Part shown: piece by piece, positions 52,159 to 63,529 of the stretch
How the letters are laid out: every line of letters starts with the position of its first letter
Position numbering within the stretch: position 1 is the stretch's first letter
Assembly: GCF_014203645.1 (NCBI RefSeq)
Contig: NZ_JACHJL010000019.1
Location: forward strand, 99,256 to 163,255
DNA from: Streptomyces zagrosensis
Lineage (GTDB): Bacteria; Actinomycetota; Actinomycetes; Streptomycetales; Streptomycetaceae
DNA: 64,000 nt
Direction: 5' to 3'
The notes under the pieces: generated by a model
Told to the model about the DNA's origin: nothing
The model's input: only the letters and a program-made list of their open reading frames with translations
Databases searched by the model: none
Program-made: the position numbers and the translations under genes

Positions 52159-53361
52159 ATGCAGAAGCGTTACGCGATGGCTCGGTACATGGTTGGGGCA
52201 ACCGCGGCCCGTACTGGCGATGAGATGTCAGGCCCCGCCCTGCTCCTCACCGGGCTCGCGGCCACCGGGTCGGCCTCAGCCGCCTCCGCGCTACTCGCCG
52301 GGATCACCATCGCGGCGGCGGTCGGCGGCCCGGTTTTCGGCGTCCTCATCGACCGGTCCGCGCGTCCGGGCCGGCTGCTGGCCGGGGCGCTCGCCGGATA
52401 CGCGGCGGCGCTGACCGTCATCCTGCTGGCCATCGACCACTGGCCGATCGGCTACTCGGTACTGATCGCCGTGGGCGCGGGACTGCTCGGCCCGGCGCTG
52501 TCCGGCGGCTGGACCGCACAACTCCCGCGCTGCGTCACGCCCGATGCGCTGCCGCGCGCGCACGCGTTCGACGCCATGACCTTCAACGGCGCCGGGCTGG
52601 TGGGCCCGGCAGCCGCCGGGGTCATCGCGAGCCTGATCGGAGCCCCGGCCGCGGTCGGCGTCTCGATCGCGCTGATCTGTCTGGCCCTGCCATCGGCGTG
52701 GACGCTGCCCGCCCGCCGCACCCGGAGGCCCGCCGCGGCCGATGGCTCGGTCGCCGCCGACCTCGGCGCCGGCTTCCGCGCCATCGCGCGGGTTGGGCCG
52801 CTGGCTCGTGCGACGGCGACCTCGGTGATCTCATGTGTGGGGGATGGCATCCTGATCGCGTGCTGCCCGCTGCTCGGCGTACGGGTGCTCGACGGGGCTG
52901 ATCGCGGGGCGATCCTGCTGTCCGTCGTCGCCGCATCGGCGCTCGCCGCCAACACCCTGCTCGCCCGCCGCGCCTACCCGGTGCGTCCTGACACCCTCAT
53001 CTGGTGCGCGCCTCTCGCCATCGCCGGCGCGCTCGCGCTGGCGGCGACCTGCTCGCCGGTGGCGCTCATCTGCGCCATGGTGATCGCTGGCGCAGCCGAG
53101 GGGCCGCAGCTCACCGCCCTGTTCACGGTGCGCCACCGGGAGGCGCCGGCGCGGCTGCGCGGCCAGATCTTCACCACGGGCGCCAGCCTGAAGATCACCG
53201 GCTTCGCGGTGGGGGCCGCCATCGCCGGGCCGCTGGCCACCTGGTCCCTGCCCGGCGCACTGCTGACAGCCGCCGGCTTCCAGATCGTCGCCGCACTGGT
53301 CTTCGCCGCGATGACCCGGCACCCCGCGGCCGGCAGCCGAACACGTCAGCCATCGTGGTGA
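52159..53361 (+). CDS. MFS transporter
   Basis: A 400-residue protein with about 12 membrane helices; GGPVFGVLIDRSARPGRLLA in the loop between helices 2 and 3 is the MFS signature. It is of the drug-efflux type, substrate unknown. The divergent CGNR-type regulator and the shared palindrome suggest local control. ATG at 52159; no clear binding site, so the mRNA may start close to it. The stop is followed directly by a CTGAA array and a strong terminator. Confidence 0.88.
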   Translation: MQKRYAMARYMVGATAARTGDEMSGPALLLTGLAATGSASAASALLAGITIAAAVGGPVFGVLIDRSARPGRLLAGALAGYAAALTVILLAIDHWPIGYSVLIAVGAGLLGPALSGGWTAQLPRCVTPDALPRAHAFDAMTFNGAGLVGPAAAGVIASLIGAPAAVGVSIALICLALPSAWTLPARRTRRPAAADGSVAADLGAGFRAIARVGPLARATATSVISCVGDGILIACCPLLGVRVLDGADRGAILLSVVAASALAANTLLARRAYPVRPDTLIWCAPLAIAGALALAATCSPVALICAMVIAGAAEGPQLTALFTVRHREAPARLRGQIFTTGASLKITGFAVGAAIAGPLATWSLPGALLTAAGFQIVAALVFAAMTRHPAAGSRTRQPSW

Positions 53362-53362
53362 C

Positions 53363-53392
53363 CTGAACTGAACTGAACTGAACTGAACTGAA
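53363..53392. repeat. CTGAA microsatellite, six copies
   Basis: Six perfect CTGAA units start two bases after the MFS stop codon. Confidence 0.95.
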
Positions 53393-53421
53393 CCGAGCTG
53401 AGCCGGCGCCGGAGGCGACAA

Positions 53422-53465
53422 CGGCTCCGCCCCGGCTGGATGGAGGACCAGCCGGGGCGGAGCCG
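53422..53465. terminator. Bidirectional terminator between MFS and icd
   Basis: A perfect 18-bp stem (first arm CGGCTCCGCCCCGGCTGG) around an 8-nt loop, between two convergent genes. Confidence 0.88.
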
Positions 53466-53554
53466 ACGCGTATCTGCGCACGAGCTCAACGACGCTCGCC
53501 CGTCAGCGGCGGGTGCTGCCGGTGCCGGTGCCGCCGGGCGCACGGGGCCTCGGG

Positions 53555-55774
<2,220 letters not shown>

Positions 55775-56031
55775 CGGGTGCTCCGCTCCACGTCTGCAAC
55801 ATTGCTCGACATCAAGATATCCCGTAGCCGACCCGCCCTCGACAGGACCCCGTCTCCCCCGCGGCGGAATTCTGCCCTGCCCTCAAGTGCGGAGGGCGGG
55901 GTCGGTGCGGCCACCCAGTCGCGGGGGTGCAACACCGGCGATGGGGTGTGGGGACGCGGCAAGAAGGCGTGCCGTGCGGGGCAATGAGGCAATAATCAGC
56001 CATTGCCGCCGGCGGCGTGGCGCGTACGATC

Positions 56032-56526
56032 ATGATCATGATCTCCGCGCTCGTCCTCATCGACTTGATGCCCCGCATCATCGCCCTACCCGTGGCCCCA
56101 CACTCCGGGGACCAAGTGCTGGCCCGCTGCAAGCGGCTGGCCGAAGCGTTTCGGGCCGATGGCCGACCGGTCGTCCAGGTGCGCGTGGACCGCCCTGGGG
56201 TGGCCGAGCAGCCTGCCGGCAGTGACTTCGCTACGGGGCTGGTCCAGCCCGGTGATCTCGTCATCGTGAAGCGCACCGTTGGCGCTTTTTACGCCACTGA
56301 CGTGGACCAGCAGCTCCGCGAGCGCGGGGTGGACACCGTGGTGCTCGGCGGTCTGGTCACCACCATGGGCGTGGAGTCCACCGGGCGAGCGGCCAGTGAT
56401 CATGGATACGAGGTGGAGTTCGTCAGCGACGCCATGTCCGGGTTGGCTGCCGATGAGCATGACTTCGCCGTACAGCGGGTCTTCCCCCGGTTCGGTGCCG
56501 TTCGCGAGACCGCCGCCTACCTCTGA
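56032..56526 (+). CDS. Isochorismatase-like cysteine hydrolase lacking the Cys
   Basis: A protein of about 164 residues with the isochorismatase fold: the Asp of ALVLIDLMPRI, the Lys of DLVIVKRTVGAFYATDVD, then VVLGGLVTTMGVESTGRAASD. In active relatives the position before VEST is Cys; here it is Gly, so the usual nucleophile is absent. It may be non-hydrolytic or use another mechanism. The start is uncertain (GTG 56017, ATG 56032 or 56038; no binding site). Its 3' end overlaps the convergent LysR gene by 10 bp. Confidence 0.8.
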   Translation: MIMISALVLIDLMPRIIALPVAPHSGDQVLARCKRLAEAFRADGRPVVQVRVDRPGVAEQPAGSDFATGLVQPGDLVIVKRTVGAFYATDVDQQLRERGVDTVVLGGLVTTMGVESTGRAASDHGYEVEFVSDAMSGLAADEHDFAVQRVFPRFGAVRETAAYL

Positions 56527-57431
56527 GGCTTGTCCGGCGAATCTTGGTCAAGTGCGGCCAGGATGCTGGGGACCAGGGGGTTTGGGTCGTTCTTGCGCCA
56601 CGCGACGGCGACGCGTGTGTGCACGGTGTCGGGCTCGATCTTGCGGAAGGCGACGCCTTTGAGGCGAATCCGGCGGATGCTCTCCGGGGCCAGTGACACG
56701 CCGAGGCCGGTTCCCACCAAGGCGCAGACGGTCTGCCATTCCACTGCGTGTTGGGTCACTTGGGGGGTGAAGCCCGCAGCAATGCACAGACCGGCGATCT
56801 GGTCGTACAGCGACGGGCCGACGGCACGAGGCAGGAGCACGAAGGGGCAGTCCGCCAACTGCTTGACCTGGAGCGCCCGTTGTGCCGCCAGGGGGTGCGA
56901 GGCGGGCAGGACGGCCACGAACGGTTCGGTCAGCACGGTCTCGAACCCGATCTCCGCGTCATGGGCAGGCGGCTCTCGCAATAGGCCGATGTCGATCGTC
57001 CGTTCGCGCAGGGCGGCCAGTTGCGGCGTGGTGGTCATCTCCTGGATGTCCAGATCCACGGCGGGAAACCGTTCCCGGAAGGTTCGCAGCAAGCTGGGGA
57101 GAACAGTGAGAGCGAGGGAGGCAGCAAAGCCGATCCGCAGGTGGCCGGCCCTGCCGCTGCCGACTTCCCGGGCTGCGGCCAGGCCCTGCGTGAGGTGAGC
57201 GAGGGCGTGCCGGGCGGCGGGGAGGAGTTCCCGGCCCGCCGCGGTGAGGCCGATGCGCCCGGGTTCGCGACTGAACAGTGCGTAGCCGACCTTGTGCTCC
57301 AGGCGACGGATCTGCTGGCTCAGTGGTGGCTGGGCGATACCGAGGCGGGCGGCGGCGTGGCCGAAGTGGAGTTCCTCGGCGAGCACGACGAAGGCGTGCA
57401 GCTGCGGCAGGGGAAGTTCAGGGCGCTCCAT
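56517..57431 (-). CDS. LysR-family regulator
   Basis: A 304-residue LysR protein: HTH at residues 8-65 (LHAFVVLAEELHFGHAAARL, then AQPPLSQQIRRLE) and a substrate-binding domain beginning LRIGFAASLALTVLPSLL. ATG at 57431 gives the standard N terminus; the 510-residue open frame is too long. It is divergent from a RidA-family gene with a 72-bp gap that includes TATTAGACGTATCGG-like symmetric segments, so it probably regulates that gene. Confidence 0.92.
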   Translation of the reverse strand: MERPELPLPQLHAFVVLAEELHFGHAAARLGIAQPPLSQQIRRLEHKVGYALFSREPGRIGLTAAGRELLPAARHALAHLTQGLAAAREVGSGRAGHLRIGFAASLALTVLPSLLRTFRERFPAVDLDIQEMTTTPQLAALRERTIDIGLLREPPAHDAEIGFETVLTEPFVAVLPASHPLAAQRALQVKQLADCPFVLLPRAVGPSLYDQIAGLCIAAGFTPQVTQHAVEWQTVCALVGTGLGVSLAPESIRRIRLKGVAFRKIEPDTVHTRVAVAWRKNDPNPLVPSILAALDQDSPDKPQR

Positions 57432-57503
57432 ACGCCTAGAGGTATCACTGCCAACCGAAAGTCGTATTAGACGTATCGGTGCCGGGTGCTTAGCGTTCGG
57501 CGC

Positions 57504-57893
57504 ATGACAGAGCGACGTTCCATCCTCAGCGGCTCGATGTTCGAGGAACAGATCGGCTACGCCCGCGCGGTGATCGACGGCGACTGGGTTCATGTGTCCG
57601 GGACGACCGGATTCGACTACGCCACTATGACGATCTCCGAGGATGTGGTGGAGCAGGCCGAGCAGTGCCTGCGCAACATCGAGGCTGCCCTGAGCGAAGC
57701 GAAATGCTCCTTCGCCGACGTAGTACGGGTGCGCTACCTGCTGCCCGACCGGGCCGACTTCGAGCCCTGCTGGCCGACGCTGCGTCGCGCGTTCGGCGAG
57801 GTCCGGCCGGCCGCCACCATGCTCATGTGCGGCCTCGCCGATCCCCGCATGAAGATCGAGATCGAGGTGTGCGCCCGGCGGAACACCGCGTAA
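57504..57893 (+). CDS. RidA-family protein
   Basis: A 129-residue RidA/YjgF-type protein: GYARAVIDGDWVHVSGTTGF, QAEQCLRNIEAALSEAKCS, VVRVRYLLPDRADFE, and the C-terminal KIEIEVCARR with the conserved Glu and Arg near the active-site pocket. RidA proteins hydrolyse reactive enamines/imines; subgroup function may differ. ATG at 57504. Divergent LysR gene is the probable regulator. Confidence 0.92.
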   Translation: MTERRSILSGSMFEEQIGYARAVIDGDWVHVSGTTGFDYATMTISEDVVEQAEQCLRNIEAALSEAKCSFADVVRVRYLLPDRADFEPCWPTLRRAFGEVRPAATMLMCGLADPRMKIEIEVCARRNTA

Positions 57894-57946
57894 CCGTCCG
57901 ATCCGGTCTCTGGGAACGGGGCACCGTGCCCGGGGCGGGGCGGGGC

Positions 57947-58510
57947 GATCTGACGCATGGCGAGTGGGCACGGCTCGTACCACTGCCACCCGGCGACAGT
58001 CAGCATCGGCCCGACGAGGGACTGGGACGTTCGCGGGGTGGTCTGACAAGCAGAGTTCACCTGGTCGGCGAGGGTGGACGTCGCCACTTGGCGTTCCTGA
58101 TCACCCCGGGGCAGCGGGGCGACGCTCCACAGCTCGTCCCGGTGCTGGAACGTCTTAGCGTCCCCCGGCTCACCATCGGCCGCCCCCGCACGCGCCCTGA
58201 CTATCTCAGCCCTGACCATCTCAGCGGAGACAAGGCGTACAGCTCCCGCCGCAACCGCCGATACCTCCGCGGACGCCAGATCAAGCACACCATCGCCGAA
58301 CCGCGCAGCCAGCGGGCCAACCGGCAACGACGCGGACGCAGGGGCGGCAGACCCGTCGGCTTCGACAGGGCGGTCTACAAGCATCGCAACGAGGTCGAAC
58401 GCACGAGCAACTCGCTCAAGAACTCCCGCGCCGTGGCCGCTCGCTATAACAAGCGTGCCGACGTCTTCCACGGCACCGTCGCCCTCGCCACGATCCGCTT
58501 GTGGCTACGA
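57947..58510 (+). pseudogene. IS5-family transposase remnant with internal deletion
   Basis: The frame begins DLTHGEWARLVPLPPGDSQH, the usual N terminus of an IS5-type transposase, then jumps to RPDEGLGRSRGGLTSRVHLV, skipping about 100 residues that include the first catalytic Asp. The C-terminal half is intact (DKAYSSRRNRRYLRGRQIKH, YKHRNEVERTSNSLKNSRAV, to LATIRLWL). No start codon or complete element ends are evident; it follows the RidA gene directly. Confidence 0.8.
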
Positions 58511-58624
58511 CCATCATCCGCCGCACAGGCCCAGCCTTCGCGGCGGATACGTTACGTCCCTGCGTTCCTGCGTCTCTGCATCCCTGAGTCCCTGCGTCCC
58601 TTTGTCGTCGGCGTGCGGCCGGGC

Positions 58625-59569
58625 TCATTCGATGGAGCGTTCCAGCGCGTCGAGCAGCCATGCGTGCAGGGCGCCGAGGGTGGCGGCATCCCCGGTCACC
58701 TCGCTCACCAGCCCCCAATAGCGGCGAATGCGCGGGTCGCCTAACACGGCGATATGCGTCCATGACTGGTGCTCGAAGGCCGTCAGCATCTCGCGCCGAA
58801 ACGCCGCGGTGTCCCGGCTGTTGCGTACCGACGCATGGGCCTCCACGAAGCGGTCGAGCGCCGGGCCGGGCCCCGGCCGCCGCCTGGCGAGCAGCAGCGG
58901 CCCGGCCATCTCGTACGCCTCGCCCACCCCGGTCAGCAGCGCGACCTCGTCGACAAACGCCTCCCGGCCGTCCTTCGCACGGGCCAGCAGTTGTCGCTCC
59001 AGGGACCGGTCGGTGACCAGGGCGGCCAACTGCGCATAGGCGACTACCTGATGCGGCGTCGGGTCCGCGGGCAGCGTGGGAACGCTCACGTCGAGGAACA
59101 TGCTGACCATGTCGTCCGGCAGCGGCGCGAGAAACAGCCGCCGCCAAAAGGCCACGAGGGCGTCGCGGGCAGCGGGGCCGCTCTCCACCACACCGAGCAG
59201 CTCCAGATGGGCAGCCCGTTCGATCGGGCCCGCGTCCTCGACCGCGCGCAGCCAAGCGTGGCGCCAGGAGAGCGCCGCCAACTCGGCGTCCAGCGCGGCC
59301 CGTTCTGCGGCGACCGCATCGGTGAGGGAACACCGGCCGGCGAGGACATCCCGGAGCGCGGCCAGGCCAAGCCCGAGCCTGCGCAATTGCCGGATGAGGC
59401 GAAGCTGATCCACTGCCGCGGGGTCAAACCTCCGGTGCCCGCCCACGCTGCGCCGCGGCACCAAGAGGCCCCCGTCGCAGTAGAAGCGGATGGTGCGCAC
59501 GGGCACTCCGGTCAACTGCGCCAGGTCGCCGATCCCGAGCGCCGCTCCCTGCGATGTGACGTCGGTCAC
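58625..59569 (-). CDS. MerR-family regulator
   Basis: A 314-residue protein: MerR winged helix at about residues 10-80 (LGIGDLAQLTGVPVRTIRFY, then VGGHRRFDPAAVDQLRLIRQ), a coiled-coil segment and a C-terminal domain of about 200 residues not matched to a known ligand-binding type. GTG at 59569 is chosen because GGAGG lies upstream and the family N terminus fits. It is divergent from a DinB-type gene across a 160-bp region containing 26-bp repeats. Confidence 0.88.
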   Translation of the reverse strand: MTDVTSQGAALGIGDLAQLTGVPVRTIRFYCDGGLLVPRRSVGGHRRFDPAAVDQLRLIRQLRRLGLGLAALRDVLAGRCSLTDAVAAERAALDAELAALSWRHAWLRAVEDAGPIERAAHLELLGVVESGPAARDALVAFWRRLFLAPLPDDMVSMFLDVSVPTLPADPTPHQVVAYAQLAALVTDRSLERQLLARAKDGREAFVDEVALLTGVGEAYEMAGPLLLARRRPGPGPALDRFVEAHASVRNSRDTAAFRREMLTAFEHQSWTHIAVLGDPRIRRYWGLVSEVTGDAATLGALHAWLLDALERSIE

Positions 59570-59610
59570 GATGACTAGAACCTCCACCTGGGTGCGCTTT
59601 CTACCGTACG

Positions 59611-59711
59611 GATCTACCACCCGGAATCACCAGACGGATCTACCAGCCGGAATCACCAGACGGATCTACCAGCCGGAATGACCAGACGGATGCACCAGCC
59701 GGATCTCCCAC
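59611..59711. repeat. 26-bp tandem repeats in the MerR/DinB promoter region
   Basis: Copies at 59624-59649 and 59650-59675 are identical; a third at 59676-59701 has two changes, and partial units flank them. The shared core is CCAGACGGATCTACCAGCC. It may be expanded operator sequence or a minisatellite. Confidence 0.85.
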
Positions 59712-59730
59712 AGAGACACAGAGAGGGACA

Positions 59731-60495
59731 ATGACCATGCAACAGCTGGGTATTGAGCGACTTGCCGAGGGGCTGCGGGAACAGACCAAGGCCTTTTCGG
59801 GCGTGGTGCGGGGCATGGACCCGGAACGTCGCGTGCCGACCTGCCCGCAGTGGCGGGTGCGGGATCTCGTCGCCCATATCGGCCAGGCGCATCGGTGGGC
59901 GGCAGGGATCGTGCGAGCCGGCGCCGCCGAGGCCGTACCGGACCCGCGCGACGTCGATCCCGGCGCACCGGGAGCGTGGCCTCGCTGGTTGGCCGATGGC
60001 GTCACCGATCTCGTCACCGCGGTCCGTGGCACCCCTCCCGAGGCCACCGTGTGGACGTTCCTCGGCGCGGGACCCGCGGTCTTTTGGCTGCGTCGCATGC
60101 TGCACGACACCTGCGTGCACCACGCTGATGCGGCCCTGGCCAGCGACACCGCGTTCCGGGTGGCCCCCGACCTCGCCGCCGATGCGATCTGCGAGCTACT
60201 CGACCTGCTGTGCGCGCCGGGCGCCGAAGCGGTCAAGCCGGCCCTGGCCGAACTGCGTGGCCACGGCGAGCGGCTCCAGTTGCAGGCCAAGGGGCCGGCT
60301 GCGCCAGGGTGGGTGGTGACGCGCACGGCACAGGGACCGACCTGGGAACGCGGGCCCGCCGCGGCAGATGTGGCGGTGACCGGAACGGTGCAAGACCTCC
60401 TGCTGCTGCTCCACCGCCGCCTTTCACCCACCGCGGTCACGATCACCGGCGACCGCGCCCTTTTGGATCACTGGCTTACGCACACGGCCTTGTGA
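59731..60495 (+). CDS. Mycothiol-dependent maleylpyruvate isomerase-family protein
   Basis: A 254-residue protein: N-terminal DinB-like metal-binding domain (CPQWRVRDLVAHIGQAHRWA, and MLHDTCVHHADAA supplying the His ligands) and a C-terminal SCP2-like domain (RLQLQAKGPAAPGWVVTR to LSPTAVTITGD). Members use mycothiol or are of unknown activity. GAGAGGGA precedes ATG 59731. Divergent from the MerR gene. Confidence 0.9.
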   Translation: MTMQQLGIERLAEGLREQTKAFSGVVRGMDPERRVPTCPQWRVRDLVAHIGQAHRWAAGIVRAGAAEAVPDPRDVDPGAPGAWPRWLADGVTDLVTAVRGTPPEATVWTFLGAGPAVFWLRRMLHDTCVHHADAALASDTAFRVAPDLAADAICELLDLLCAPGAEAVKPALAELRGHGERLQLQAKGPAAPGWVVTRTAQGPTWERGPAAADVAVTGTVQDLLLLLHRRLSPTAVTITGDRALLDHWLTHTAL

Positions 60496-60555
60496 CTGGG
60501 GCTGCGCCGAAGAGATCCGGGACCCCTCCCGGTGGCGCCCAGTAGCGTCCGCGGC

Positions 60556-61080
60556 GTGGACGAATTGACGCCGCTTATCCCGGAGTCCGAGAGATTTCAC
60601 TACTACCGAGGCCGCCCGTACCCGTCCTGGCTTCAGATGTACCCCACCAAGCCAGGCAGGGAGCATCCCGCTGACCTTCCAAGACGCCTGAGCGCCTATG
60701 TCATCGATGTCGTGGTCTTTTGCGGTTTATTTTCCCTTGCTGTCGCACTGGACATGCAGCTGAGCTGCAACGGGGCCATCGGGGCCCCGTGCTTCATCGC
60801 GATGTGTGCGGGCTACTCGCCACTGGCGACCGCTCGTTGGGGCGGAACGGTTGGCAAACGCCTGTGTGGTCTGCGAGTGGCGCGAGCGTGGGATGGGACC
60901 CCTCTGTCCTATGAACACGCCTTGTGCCGGCATTTGGCCCACCTGGGCCTATGGTTCTTCGGTGCGCTGAACCATTTGTGGTACCTGTGGGACAACCCGC
61001 TCCAGCAGTGCCTGCACGACAAGCTTGCGGATACTGTCGTCGTACAGCGAGAAGCCCAGCGCGAAGCAGCCGACTACTGA
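60556..61080 (+). CDS. RDD-family membrane protein
   Basis: A 174-residue protein: hydrophilic N terminus, then the RDD domain (LPRRLSAYVIDVVVFCGLFS, GGTVGKRLCGLRV, ALCRHLAHLGLWFFGALNHL) with about three membrane helices. Here the RDD motif reads RRLSAYVID. Function unknown. GTG at 60556 lies 7 bases after TAGCGT, a -10-like hexamer, so the mRNA is probably leaderless. A TTA codon occurs at 60727-60729. Confidence 0.82.
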   Translation: MDELTPLIPESERFHYYRGRPYPSWLQMYPTKPGREHPADLPRRLSAYVIDVVVFCGLFSLAVALDMQLSCNGAIGAPCFIAMCAGYSPLATARWGGTVGKRLCGLRVARAWDGTPLSYEHALCRHLAHLGLWFFGALNHLWYLWDNPLQQCLHDKLADTVVVQREAQREAADY

Positions 61081-61303
61081 GATCGGTGCTACGGGAATCG
61101 TGCCGATCGGCTCATTTACGCAGCTACGCCATCGGCGCACGGGTACGTCACGTCACGGAGCACGGCGGGAGTTCTCGTACGCCCCCAGCCGCCTTTGCGG
61201 CACAAGGCGGTGAGGTTTTCTCAGCGGCGCGATTCTTCCCATCCCGTTTGCCGCTGATCGTCGCGATGACAGCTCTGTCGCCGACTGCAAGCGACATGTC
61301 AAC

Positions 61304-61337
61304 GAGCAACGCCCTGCCATCGGGCAGGGCGTTGCTC
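61304..61337 (-). terminator. Terminator of the MFS gene
   Basis: A perfect 15-bp stem (GAGCAACGCCCTGCC with its complement) with loop ATCG, 13 bp downstream of the minus-strand MFS stop. Confidence 0.88.
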
Positions 61338-61350
61338 AAGGTGGTCTGTT

Positions 61351-62622
61351 TCAGGAAGGCTTCTGGTCGGCGGGCTTCTCGATCTCGGTGGTCACCGGTG
61401 CCCTTCGAAAGAGCACCGGGAGCCACAGGAGACATGCCAGCAGGGGGACCGCGGCGTAGGTGGCCATGCCCACACTGGAGCCCATCTCGTCCATGAGCGT
61501 GCCGACGACGAGATAGCCGATGCCGATGAGCGCCGACTCCACGAAAGCGATCATCGACAGCAGGCTCGCCCGGTGGCGCGACGGCACCGCCTTGTTGAAC
61601 ACGTTGTCCACGATCACGGCGGTGATCTCGGGAATTCCGACCAGCATGAGGAACGCGGCGATGGTGACCCAGACAAGGCCGAGGCCGCTCAGGCCGAGTG
61701 CCGCGGCGAGCGTCAGAAGAGACACCGGGACGATGACCCGGTACCCGATGCGTCGGTCCACGCGGTCCGACAGCAAGGGAATGAGCCCGCCGACGAAGAA
61801 TCCCGCCGATATGACCACGCTGACCAATGTGGTGCCCGCTCCCTGATCGGAGAGGACCTTCTGCGTGAAAATGATGTACGGCGTCAACGTCGCATGCATC
61901 AATCCGGAGACCACGACAAGCGTCACGAGCGCCGGCGTGGCGACTCGAAGCATGGCCCGCCATGCGGTGGTGTCGCCGTGCTCCTCCCCGGTTCCGTCCT
62001 GCTCGTCCACCGCGTCCGCGCCGCGGATCTCGGGCACCCGTGACATCAGCACCACCACGGCCAGGACGAGGCACGTCGCCGAACCGACGTAGACGACTCC
62101 CCAAGAAATGCGCTGCAGTTGGCCGCCGAGGACGATGGCGGCTCCCGAGGTGACCGTCCCGAGCATGGTGAACCGGGACTTGATCTTCACGTAGCTGGCC
62201 GTTGCACCACGACGCACGAGCAGGTCGTACAGCAGGGCGGTGTCCGAACCGGACACACATGCCATGCCCACGCCCTGCCCGATGAACAGCGCCAAGAACA
62301 TCCAGTAGTTGGAGAACGCCACCTGACCGAGCAGACACCCAGCTATCAGCACCTGGCCGATCACGATGCTGGCACGCCTGCCAATTCGGTCGGCGATGAC
62401 TCCTGTCGGCAATTCCGCGAGTCCGCTGACCAGGTAGAGCAGTGTCTGTAGTAGGGCCACTTGCCCGGCGGAGAAGCCTCGCTCATAAAGGAAGAGGACG
62501 AATACTCCGCGCTGGAACAGCGAGTTGGCGAGTACGGCGTATACGGAGAACGGGCGCGTGACACTTCGTGCTGCATTGTCGACTGGAGCCGACTCACCAA
62601 GGGCCTCCGCGATGCCGGTCAT
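61351..62622 (-). CDS. MFS transporter
   Basis: A 423-residue protein with 12 predicted membrane helices; the loop after helix 2 is LPTGVIADRIGRRASIVIG, a typical MFS signature, and a central acidic loop (DAVDEQDGTGEEHGD) separates the two halves. Its sequence is of the drug/metabolite efflux type; substrate unknown. ATG at 62622 follows AGGGAG; the longer open frame begins in a repeat-rich leader. Likely monocistronic with a strong terminator. Confidence 0.9.
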   Translation of the reverse strand: MTGIAEALGESAPVDNAARSVTRPFSVYAVLANSLFQRGVFVLFLYERGFSAGQVALLQTLLYLVSGLAELPTGVIADRIGRRASIVIGQVLIAGCLLGQVAFSNYWMFLALFIGQGVGMACVSGSDTALLYDLLVRRGATASYVKIKSRFTMLGTVTSGAAIVLGGQLQRISWGVVYVGSATCLVLAVVVLMSRVPEIRGADAVDEQDGTGEEHGDTTAWRAMLRVATPALVTLVVVSGLMHATLTPYIIFTQKVLSDQGAGTTLVSVVISAGFFVGGLIPLLSDRVDRRIGYRVIVPVSLLTLAAALGLSGLGLVWVTIAAFLMLVGIPEITAVIVDNVFNKAVPSRHRASLLSMIAFVESALIGIGYLVVGTLMDEMGSSVGMATYAAVPLLACLLWLPVLFRRAPVTTEIEKPADQKPS

Positions 62623-62699
62623 GTTGCGGGCTCCCTGGTGGCTGCGATGATCATTAGTGTTGGGCCTCCGCCGCCGGCCGGAACCTTTGCACCGCTGCT

Positions 62700-62765
62700 G
62701 CACTCGAAGAACGCTGGCACACCTGAAGAACACTGCCGCACTCAAAGAACGCTGGCGCGCTCAAG
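62700..62765. repeat. 19-bp tandem repeats upstream of the MFS gene
   Basis: Three units of the form GCACTCRAAGAACGCTGGC (62700, 62719, 62738) plus a partial fourth lie 80-140 bp before the MFS start. Possible operator array or minisatellite. Confidence 0.8.
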
Positions 62766-62869
62766 CGCGGCACCCTCAGCCCCAGCCGTATCGGCGACAT
62801 AGCCCGCGCCGCCGTTGCCCGTAACCGCCACTGGAAGTGATCTGCACTGAGAAAATCTCGGTGGGCACA

Positions 62870-63316
62870 TCAGGGGGCGGGGGTGGGGCCGCCGGGGCGA
62901 AAGCGCTCCACCCCGACGATGTGGCGCACCTTGGTCGGCCGCACGATCACCGCGACCCGCTGTTCTCCCGGCATGATCCACTCGAAGCGCTCGCTGCCCA
63001 GGTACTTGCGGGCCAACCGGTCCATCCGGTCGTGCGCCTCCTCGCCCTCGATGAAGCGGGCCACCACGCCACTGATTTGCACCCGGTCGAAGGGGTCGGC
63101 GGCGTCCGCGTGCGAGAGGTAGACGCGGGGGTCGCGGCGCAGGTTTTCCTCCTTCACCCGGCCCGCCGAAGTGTTGAACGTCAACTCACTGTCCCCCTCC
63201 AGGTCCACCCACATGGGGCTGACCTGCGGTGCTCCATCGGCGAACACGGTGCCGACGTACCAAATGAGGGGAGCTTGCAGCCGGGCGCGGACGGCTGGGT
63301 CGAAGGTCGCAGTCAT
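62870..63316 (-). CDS. PPOX-class flavin/F420-dependent oxidoreductase
   Basis: A 148-residue split-barrel protein of the pyridoxamine-phosphate-oxidase superfamily: LIWYVGTVFADGAPQVSPMW, LTFNTSAGRVKEENLRRDPR, DRVQISGVVARFIEGEE. The pattern fits F420-dependent PPOX proteins of actinomycetes. ATG at 63316. Length is normal. Confidence 0.88.
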   Translation of the reverse strand: MTATFDPAVRARLQAPLIWYVGTVFADGAPQVSPMWVDLEGDSELTFNTSAGRVKEENLRRDPRVYLSHADAADPFDRVQISGVVARFIEGEEAHDRMDRLARKYLGSERFEWIMPGEQRVAVIVRPTKVRHIVGVERFRPGGPTPAP

Positions 63317-63529
63317 CCGGGGAGGCTACCAACCGTGATCGGCGGGACGGCTCGGGGAGCCGCCGTGCGGTGGGCCAACCCACCTCGGGCAGCACCACCT
63401 TCGTACGGCCGGTGACGGACCTGGAGCCCATGCGCTGTCTCCCGCGTTGTGACACTGGCAACGATCACGACGATCTGAGCGCGGCGGGCCGCGGTCCACC
63501 GCAGGGAGGGGGTCGGTGCCGACGAGTTG

